In this document: piece by piece, positions 1 to 4,807 of the stretch
Layout of the letters: the number at the start of each line of letters is the position of its first letter
How positions within the stretch are numbered: position 1 is the stretch's first letter
Origin: Kiritimatiellales bacterium
GTDB taxonomy: Bacteria; Verrucomicrobiota; Kiritimatiellia; Kiritimatiellales; Pontiellaceae
NCBI GenBank assembly: GCA_030625905.1
Contig: DAOUQA010000135.1
Span: 1-5,811, forward strand
Length of the DNA: 5,811 nucleotides
Direction: 5' to 3'
Program-made: the position numbers and the translations under genes
Notes under the pieces: model-generated
Seen by the model: only the letters and a program-made list of their open reading frames with translations
Databases searched by the model: none
Told to the model about the DNA's origin: nothing

Positions 1-709
1 CGAGTGCGGCGCGGATGGCGGGCGCAGTTTGTACGACGACGGTGAGGTCGGGGTTGTCGAGTGCGGTCCAGACTTCGTCGATCTGGTCGCGTTCGGAGAT
101 GGCACCGACAGGGCATACGGCGGCGCACTGGCCGCACTGCACGCAGGTGACGGTGTCGAGCCCTTGGCCGAAGGCGGGGCCGATGGTGGTTTTGAAGCCG
201 CGGCTCTGCGGGAAGAGTGCGGAGATGCCTTGGACTTCGGTGCAGACGGTGACGCAGCGGCGGCAGGAGATGCATTTGGCACTGTCGCGCACGAGGCCGA
301 TGGTGCTGTAGTCCTGATAACGCTGCGCCTTTTCGCCTTCGTAGCGCAGCTTTGTGATGCCGAGGTCGTGGGCAATGGACTGCAACTCGCAGTCTTCGTT
401 GCGGTCGCAGACCTGGCAGTCGCCCTCGTGCTCGGAGAGGAGCAGTTCAACCACCACTTTGCGGGCTTCGCGCACGCGACGGTTGTTGGTGTGGACTTTC
501 ATCTCCTCGGAGACGGGCATGACGCAGGAGGCCACCAGATCCTTGATGCCGTCGATCTCGACGAGGCAGACGCGGCATGCGCCGATGGCCTGGATCTTTT
601 CGAGATAGCAAAGTGTCGGGATATTGATGCCGGCCTGCTTGCAGGCCTCGAGCACAGTGGTTCCTTCGTTGACTCTGAACGGCGTGTTGTCGATGGTTAG
701 ATTAATCAT
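1..709 (-). CDS. hydA: [FeFe]-hydrogenase subunit HydA, N-terminal part (cut by window edge)
   Basis: Catalytic-subunit gene of a multimeric [FeFe]-hydrogenase; 236 codons are visible, covering only the electron-relay half. Translation from ATG at 709 begins MINLTIDNTPFRVNEG. Domains in order: NuoG-like [2Fe-2S] domain (Cys34, Cys45, Cys48, Cys62); His-ligated [4Fe-4S] motif HxxxCxxCxxxxxC (His94, Cys98, Cys101, Cys107); then two ferredoxin-type [4Fe-4S] motifs, CISCRRCVTVC (Cys146-156) and CVQCGQCAAVCPVG (from Cys189). The last visible residues, VVVQTAPAIRAAL, match the start of the H-cluster domain in this family. Its cluster-binding cysteines lie outside the window, so catalytic competence cannot be checked. 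An AAGGA ribosome-binding site (717-721) lies 7 bases before the ATG. It is third in the hydC-hydB-hydA run, after a 131-bp structured spacer. NuoG or a formate dehydrogenase subunit is the alternative, but the neighbours and the TAPAIR stretch favour hydrogenase. Confidence 0.93.
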   Translation of the reverse strand, partial: MINLTIDNTPFRVNEGTTVLEACKQAGINIPTLCYLEKIQAIGACRVCLVEIDGIKDLVASCVMPVSEEMKVHTNNRRVREARKVVVELLLSEHEGDCQVCDRNEDCELQSIAHDLGITKLRYEGEKAQRYQDYSTIGLVRDSAKCISCRRCVTVCTEVQGISALFPQSRGFKTTIGPAFGQGLDTVTCVQCGQCAAVCPVGAISERDQIDEVWTALDNPDLTVVVQTAPAIRAAL

Positions 710-723
710 GGCGAGATCCTTTT

Positions 724-766
724 AATTAAGAGTTAAGATTTGAGAATGTAGAATGGAGGAACTCAG
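724..766 (+). repeat. Degenerate 7-bp tandem repeat array, left arm
   Basis: Six near-consecutive heptamers on the plus strand: AATTAAG, AGTTAAG, ATTTGAG, AATGTAG, AATGGAG, then one extra G and AACTCAG. The consensus is about AATGnAG, with the A at position 1 and the closing AG nearly constant. This array is the inverted partner of the one at 802-836. It ends three bases from the hydA ribosome-binding site, so it forms most of the immediate hydA leader. It resembles the short heptamer repeats found between genes in some bacteria, but I cannot name a family. Confidence 0.75.
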
Positions 767-782
767 GCGGCGTTGGCCTTTT

Positions 783-811
783 AAGAACGCGGTCGCAGAC
801 CCGCAATTCTT
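783..811 (-). other. Imperfect hairpin at the centre of the hydB-hydA spacer
   Basis: Read as RNA from the minus strand, AAGAA (811-807) pairs with TTCTT (787-783). Inside this, GCGGGTC pairs with GACCGC with one bulged G, around a TGC loop. It lies between the two inverted heptamer arrays, so spacer RNA could form a nested two-level stem-loop. No T-run follows either stem, so it does not look like a simple intrinsic terminator. An effect on mRNA stability or on the HydB:HydA ratio is possible but unproven. Confidence 0.5.
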
Positions 812-836
812 CGTTCTGAATTCTCCATTCTTCATT
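802..836 (-). repeat. Degenerate 7-bp tandem repeat array, right arm (inverted copy)
   Basis: Five consecutive heptamers on the minus strand: AATGAAG, AATGGAG, AATTCAG, AACGAAG, AATTGCG (the last is weak and overlaps the central hairpin). The array begins four bases after the hydB stop codon. Its first three units (816-836) match positions 745-766 of the opposite array at 19 of 21 positions plus one single-base indel. The two arrays therefore form an inverted repeat with arms of about 21 bp. Confidence 0.75.
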
Positions 837-840
837 ATAT

Positions 841-3800
841 TTACCAGGTGTGGACTTCTTCACGATAGTCGCAGCGCAGGCAGCGTTTCGCCTGCCGAAT
901 GGCCGTGGCTTCGTCCCACGGTTGCTCGACCTCGTCGAAATTACAGCGTCGGCGTTCCACCGGAATCATCGGCTGTTTTTCTCGTTCGAAGCTGACAGGT
1001 TCCGCATCGGGATCGAAGGACGTATCGTTCTTCTTCTCTTCACGCCAGAAGGCATGGTCCTTGCCGGTGAGAAACTGGTCGATTCCCGCTGCGGCCTTTT
1101 CGCCGTCGGCGACGGCCTCGATGACGGACGCCGGGCCGGTTGCAACGTCGCCACCGGAAAAGATCCAGTCTTCGGAAGTCTGTTTGGTGAGGGCGTCGGT
1201 GGCCACATAGCCATTGCGCTGGACGTTCAGCGTAACCTCGCCAGTCATTCCGGGTAGGTCAACGCTTTGGCCGATTGCGGCAATCACTTGGTCGCACGGG
1301 ACGATATAGTCGTCATCCTCGCCCGCAACGGGGCGTCGCCGTCCGGAGCGGTCGAACGCGCCGAGCTCCATGGGCTTGCAGCGAATTCCCGTTACTTTGC
1401 CATCCTTGACGATGATTTTCTCCGGAGAGGTCAACAGCTGGAGCTTGACGCCCTCGGCTTCTGCTTCTTCGATCTCCTCTTCGTAGGCGGGCATCTGCTC
1501 GCACGTGCGGCGGTAGAGCACCGTTACGGTTTCGGCATCGAGGCGGGCGGCGGTACGGGCGGCATCGATCGCGGCGTTTCCGCCGCCGATAATGACGACG
1601 TGCTTGCCGACGGGAACGGAGCCGCGAATGTTGTATTCGCGCAGGAAGGTCATGGCCTCGAATACGCCTTCGGCATCCTCGCCGGGCAGGCCGAGCTGGA
1701 GGCCGTCGGGCGCACCGACCGCGAGGAAGAGGGCTTCGTAGCCATCCTCTTTAAGGCTTTCAAGCGTGAAGTCCTTGCCGAGTTCCTGGTTGCATTGGAT
1801 ATCGACGCCGAGGCGTTCGATCATCCGAACCTCGCGAGCGAGGATTTCGCGCGGCAGGCGGTACGCCGGGATGGTCTGCGCCATCATGCCGCCGGGATGC
1901 GGTGCGGCATCGAACACGTCGGGTTTGTAGCCGAGGCGCGCGAGGAAGTAGGCACAGGAAAGTCCGGCAGGGCCGGCACCAATGATGGCGATTTTCTTCG
2001 CGGCGTTCTTCTTGTTTTCCTTCACTTCCGGAACCTGGACGATCATTTCCTGTTCGACCATGTAGCGCTTGACACCACGGATGGAGAGCGAGCTGTCGAG
2101 CGACGAGCGGCGGCAGTGTTCCTCGCAGGCGTGGAAACAGATACGGGCGCAGGCGGCGGCAAAGGGATTGCGTTCGCGGTGCAGCTTGAGCGCGTCTGCA
2201 TAGCGCTTTTCGCCGACGAGCGAGACGAAGCCGGGCACGTCGACCGAGGCCGGGCAGGCACTTTGGCACGGGGCGCGGACGAGTCCTGCGCAGACGCCGG
2301 CGCGGCATTTCTTTTCACGGATGTGTTCTTCGTATTCCACGCGGAAGTGGCGGATGGTGGAAAGCACCGGGTTCGCGGCGGTCTTGCCAAGGCCGCAGAG
2401 CGCGGTTTCCTTGATCTGGTTGCCGAGGGAGATAAGCTTTTCAATATCACCCTCCTCCCCTGCCCCGTTGCAGATGCGTTCGAGGATTTCGAGAAGGCGC
2501 TTGGTGCCGACGCGGCACGGCGTGCATTTTCCACACGATTCTTCCTGCACGAATTCGAGGAAGAAGCGGGCAACATCGACCATACAGCTATCTTCGTCCA
2601 TGACGATGAGTCCGCCGGAGCCCATGATGGCACCGAGCTCGTTGAGCGATTCATAGTCGAGCGCAACATTAAGGTGTTCCTTCGGAATGCAACCGCCGGA
2701 TGGACCGCCGAGCTGCGCGGCTTTGAACGGCTTGCCATCAATAATTCCCCCGCCAATGTCGTAGATCAGTTCGCCGAGCGGGATTCCGATGGGGATCTCG
2801 ACGAGGCCGGTGTTGTTCACCGCCCCCGCGAGCGCGAAGACCTTGGTGCCTTTGCTCTTGTCGGTTCCAAGCTCGGCATATTTTTCGGCACCGTCGAGCA
2901 CGATAACCGGGATGCTGGCAAAGGTTTCAACATTGTTGAGCAACGTCGGCTTTCCCCATAGGCCCTTGATGGCCGGGAATGGTGGGCGCGGGCGCGGTTC
3001 GCCGCGGTTGCCCTCGATGGAGGTCATCAGCGCGGTTTCTTCGCCACAGACAAAGGCTCCGGAACCCATGCGGATCTCCATATCAAAACTAAAATCCGAA
3101 CCGAGGATATTTTCACCCAGCAGGCCGAATTCGCGTGCCTGGTCGATGGCTTTTTGCAAGCGCTCGATGGCAACCGGATATTCCGCTCGGCAGTAGACAT
3201 AGCCCCGCCCCGCCCCAACGGCATAGCCGGCTAGAGCCATGCCTTCGATCACACTATGGGGATCCCCTTCAAGCACACTGCGATCCATGAAGGCACCAGG
3301 ATCACCCTCGTCGGCGTTGCAGACGACGCTTTTCGAGTCGGCCACCGCCGCTCGGGTAAATTTCCATTTAAGGCCCGTCGGGAATCCTCCCCCGCCCCGC
3401 CCGCGCAGGCCGGATTCGAGGACGCTGTCCACGACTTTTTCCGGACCCATGCCGGAAACGGCCTTGGCCAAAGCTTGATAGCCTTTGGCGGCGATGTATT
3501 CGGTGATTTGCAGCGGGTCGATATTGCCGCAGTTGCGCAGAACAATTTTGGTCTGCTTCTTGAAGTATTCGATATCGTCGATGTCGGCCACAGGTTTTCC
3601 GCTCTCGGCATCCTTGTACAGCAGGTGTGATACAATCTGTCCGTCCTTGATGTGTTGCTCGACAATGGTTTTTGCGTCTTTGGCGGTAATTCCCTGATAG
3701 AAGACATTGTCCGGCATGATTTTGGCAACCGGTCCCGCGGCACAGGGGCCCATGCACCCGGTTTCGATCACTTCCGCCGTGTGCGAAAGGTCGTTGGCTT

Positions 3801-3996
3801 CGATGGCTTCACGCAATGCGGTACAGATTTCGAGTGCGCCGGATGCGAGGCAACCACCACCGACACAGACCAGAATCTGTTGATTGGACGCGCCGTGTGA
3901 TTTGGTTTTTGAAGAGTCGACTCGCAACCCCATTTTCCGGATTTCCAACATTTGGAGCTTTTCCAGATCGGCCGGAGATTTGATTTTTTCAGCCAT
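841..3996 (-). CDS. hydB: HydB-GltD fusion: NADH/FMN subunit of [FeFe]-hydrogenase with C-terminal FAD/NAD(P)H oxidoreductase
   Basis: A 1051-residue flavin/iron-sulfur subunit, far longer than the usual ~600-residue HydB. Domains: thioredoxin-like [2Fe-2S] (about 40-120; Cys44, Cys49, Cys81, Cys85); NuoF FMN/NADH domain (about 150-450; GLRGRGGGGFPTG at 196-208, NADEGDPGAFMDR at 227-239, CGEETAL at 317-323); [4Fe-4S] motif ESCGKCTPC with Cys488, Cys491, Cys494 and distal Cys534; probable zinc site (Cys471, His558, Cys564, Cys569). From about 577 it becomes GltD/NfnB-like: Cys577 and Cys581, then Cys616, Cys620, Cys624, Cys628; FAD motif IIGAGPAG (671-678); nucleotide motif IIGGGNAA (802-809) followed by YRR (828-830), the position at which relatives bind the NADPH phosphate; GGD at 948-950. 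It ends with RCLRC (1038-1042). The usual C-terminal ferredoxin domain is missing. The start is supported by GGAGGA nine bases upstream. The cytosolic role (electron bifurcation or NAD(P) coupling) is inferred. Confidence 0.95.
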   Translation of the reverse strand: MAEKIKSPADLEKLQMLEIRKMGLRVDSSKTKSHGASNQQILVCVGGGCLASGALEICTALREAIEANDLSHTAEVIETGCMGPCAAGPVAKIMPDNVFYQGITAKDAKTIVEQHIKDGQIVSHLLYKDAESGKPVADIDDIEYFKKQTKIVLRNCGNIDPLQITEYIAAKGYQALAKAVSGMGPEKVVDSVLESGLRGRGGGGFPTGLKWKFTRAAVADSKSVVCNADEGDPGAFMDRSVLEGDPHSVIEGMALAGYAVGAGRGYVYCRAEYPVAIERLQKAIDQAREFGLLGENILGSDFSFDMEIRMGSGAFVCGEETALMTSIEGNRGEPRPRPPFPAIKGLWGKPTLLNNVETFASIPVIVLDGAEKYAELGTDKSKGTKVFALAGAVNNTGLVEIPIGIPLGELIYDIGGGIIDGKPFKAAQLGGPSGGCIPKEHLNVALDYESLNELGAIMGSGGLIVMDEDSCMVDVARFFLEFVQEESCGKCTPCRVGTKRLLEILERICNGAGEEGDIEKLISLGNQIKETALCGLGKTAANPVLSTIRHFRVEYEEHIREKKCRAGVCAGLVRAPCQSACPASVDVPGFVSLVGEKRYADALKLHRERNPFAAACARICFHACEEHCRRSSLDSSLSIRGVKRYMVEQEMIVQVPEVKENKKNAAKKIAIIGAGPAGLSCAYFLARLGYKPDVFDAAPHPGGMMAQTIPAYRLPREILAREVRMIERLGVDIQCNQELGKDFTLESLKEDGYEALFLAVGAPDGLQLGLPGEDAEGVFEAMTFLREYNIRGSVPVGKHVVIIGGGNAAIDAARTAARLDAETVTVLYRRTCEQMPAYEEEIEEAEAEGVKLQLLTSPEKIIVKDGKVTGIRCKPMELGAFDRSGRRRPVAGEDDDYIVPCDQVIAAIGQSVDLPGMTGEVTLNVQRNGYVATDALTKQTSEDWIFSGGDVATGPASVIEAVADGEKAAAGIDQFLTGKDHAFWREEKKNDTSFDPDAEPVSFEREKQPMIPVERRRCNFDEVEQPWDEATAIRQAKRCLRCDYREEVHTW

Positions 3997-3998
3997 GG

Positions 3999-4529
3999 CT
4001 ACGCTTCCTCCAATTCGGGTTGGTTATAAGGGGCGAGTATTTGCTTAATACGTGCAGGTTTGACGCGCTGGTGGACATCGTCGTTGATCATAATGGCGGG
4101 AGCGAGTCCGCAGGCACCGAAGCAACGGGCGATTTCAAGCGAGAAAACCTTATCTTCCGTGGTTTCGCCTACATCGATAGCCAGCTCCTTCTTGATCGAG
4201 TCCAGCACCTGTTTTCCTCCACGAACATAGCATGCTGTTCCGAGGCAAACTCTTATGACATTATCACCGCGCGGTTGAGTGGAAAAAAAGGAGTAGAAAC
4301 CCACCACCCCTGCCACTTCGCTGTAGGGTTTATCCATTCCCTTGGCGATATGCCGCAGCACATGTTCCGGCAGGTAGCCAAATAGCCCCTGTGCAATTTG
4401 GAGAACTGGAATCAAGCCCCCATCCTTATCTTTATACTCAGCTAGAATTTCATCCAGCCGGGATAGCAAGGTTTCTTCGGCAACCTCGTTTCCGCAGGGA
4501 CAACCCGCATTTGCCACTTCGTCCAGCAT
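3999..4529 (-). CDS. hydC: HydC/NuoE-like [2Fe-2S] subunit of [FeFe]-hydrogenase
   Basis: A 176-residue thioredoxin-fold [2Fe-2S] subunit, the normal length for HydC/NuoE. A helical N-terminal part (about 18-80) contains the family segments LIPVLQIAQ (39-47), GYLPEHV (51-57) and GVVGFYSFF (74-82). The cluster ligands are Cys95 and Cys100 (VCLGTAC), Cys136 and Cys140 (RCFGACGLAP). GETTEDK and INDDVH also fit HydC. In HydABC enzymes this subunit binds HydB and relays electrons. The start is supported by AGGAG (4536-4540) six bases before the ATG. It is the first gene of the hyd run, and its stop lies two bases before the hydB start. An extra Cys10-Pro-Cys12 near the N-terminus is not a known ligand of the cluster. 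NuoE of complex I is unlikely, since no complex I membrane genes are present and hydA follows. Confidence 0.95.
   Translation of the reverse strand: MLDEVANAGCPCGNEVAEETLLSRLDEILAEYKDKDGGLIPVLQIAQGLFGYLPEHVLRHIAKGMDKPYSEVAGVVGFYSFFSTQPRGDNVIRVCLGTACYVRGGKQVLDSIKKELAIDVGETTEDKVFSLEIARCFGACGLAPAIMINDDVHQRVKPARIKQILAPYNQPELEEA
4006..4011 (-). promoter_or_regulatory. hydB ribosome-binding site inside the end of hydC
   Basis: A strong GGAGGA lies nine bases before the hydB ATG, wholly within the last codons of hydC. The hydC stop (TAG) is two bases before the hydB start. This fixes the hydB start and implies translational coupling, as expected for two subunits needed in equal amounts. Confidence 0.85.
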
Positions 4530-4582
4530 GTTTTTCTCCTATTCACTCGGTTTTTATACACAGAATACAAAAATAGCGGTTC

Positions 4583-4591
4583 AGTATAGCA
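4583..4591 (-). promoter_or_regulatory. Possible extended -10 promoter for hydC
   Basis: The minus strand reads TGC-TATACT, an extended -10 element with five of six matches to TATAAT. Transcription would start near 4576, giving a leader of about 47 bases before hydC. No good -35 is seen at 17 bases (GTTTGT), so it depends on the extended -10. It would be a second, closer promoter to the one at 4695-4723. Confidence 0.35.
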
Positions 4592-4667
4592 GAATTTATG
4601 GAAGAACAAACACAACCTGTTAAAATCAGTATATTTATATAAAATACTAATAAACGGAACGCAGCAA

Positions 4668-4686
4668 CCCCGGCGTGCACGCGGGC
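4668..4686. promoter_or_regulatory. GC-rich palindrome in the hydC leader (possible operator or 5' hairpin)
   Basis: A perfect 10-bp palindrome GCGTGCACGC (4673-4682) is extended by CCC on one side and GGG on the other with one unpaired base. It sits in an island with 22 of 30 G+C (4661-4690), while the other counted bases of the gap (4541-4740) are about 27% G+C. It starts where RNA from the predicted upstream promoter would begin. It could be a repressor site or a 5' RNA stem. No T-run follows on the minus strand, so a terminator for mnmG is less likely. Confidence 0.4.
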
Positions 4687-4694
4687 ATTCTTAT

Positions 4695-4723
4695 ATAATA
4701 ATATACCACTGTATTTATGTAAA
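4695..4723 (-). promoter_or_regulatory. Candidate sigma70-type promoter for the hyd genes
   Basis: On the minus strand, -35 TTTACA (4723-4718; five of six matches to TTGACA) and -10 TATTAT (4700-4695; five of six to TATAAT) are separated by exactly 17 bases. The predicted start is near 4688, leaving a leader of about 160 bases before hydC. The region is very AT-rich, so chance matches are possible. Its position between mnmG and hydC and its ideal spacing support it. Confidence 0.5.
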
Positions 4724-4807
4724 TTAGGTTGGATGGAATCGATCGAGAATCAGAGGATTTTGTGCTTCGCGAAACCTGTTGTTCGGATAGAAATAGTTTA
4801 CTGCTGC

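Noticed and set aside
29..700. A 223-codon plus-strand open frame at the left end
   Set aside because: It is the antisense shadow of hydA, whose minus-strand frame has four iron-sulfur motifs in the right order and a ribosome-binding site.
724..836. Intrinsic terminator between hydB and hydA
   Set aside because: Strong stem potential exists, but neither stem is followed by a T-run on the minus strand, and hydA is a subunit of the same complex, so complete termination here would make little sense. Partial attenuation is not excluded.
710..840. A separate hydA promoter in the hydB-hydA spacer
   Set aside because: AT-rich pieces such as TTAACT and TTAATT occur on the minus strand, but I found no -35/-10 pair at acceptable spacing, and the sequence is explained by the heptamer repeats.
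841..2268. The GltD-like half as a separate gltD gene (small subunit of glutamate synthase)
   Set aside because: It is in one frame with HydB, with no stop or independent start signal at the junction, and no glutamate synthase large subunit is nearby. The neighbours are hydrogenase subunits.
1267..2961. A 564-codon open frame on the plus strand, antisense to hydB
   Set aside because: It lies wholly opposite hydB, whose residues match known families with all motifs intact. The antisense product is rich in Ala, Gly, Asp and Glu with no recognisable motif, as expected when a G+C-rich gene is read in mirrored codon phase.
4629..4706. AT-rich inverted repeat (4629-4641 with 4692-4706) around the GC island
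   Set aside because: The arms are runs of TA-rich sequence that match imperfectly, and their centre (about 4667) does not coincide with that of the GC palindrome (about 4677). Chance similarity in AT-rich DNA is the simpler explanation.
4766..4773. TTCGCGAA palindrome downstream of mnmG as a terminator
   Set aside because: It is only 8 bp with no loop to form a stable hairpin and has no following T-run. Such short palindromes are expected by chance.
4530..4807. A Rex (NADH-sensing) operator, a tRNA or a small gene in the mnmG-hydC gap
   Set aside because: No TTGTGA/TCACAA-type inverted repeat was found; TTGTG near 4759 has no partner. No cloverleaf-like sequence and no coding frame with a ribosome-binding site was seen on either strand.
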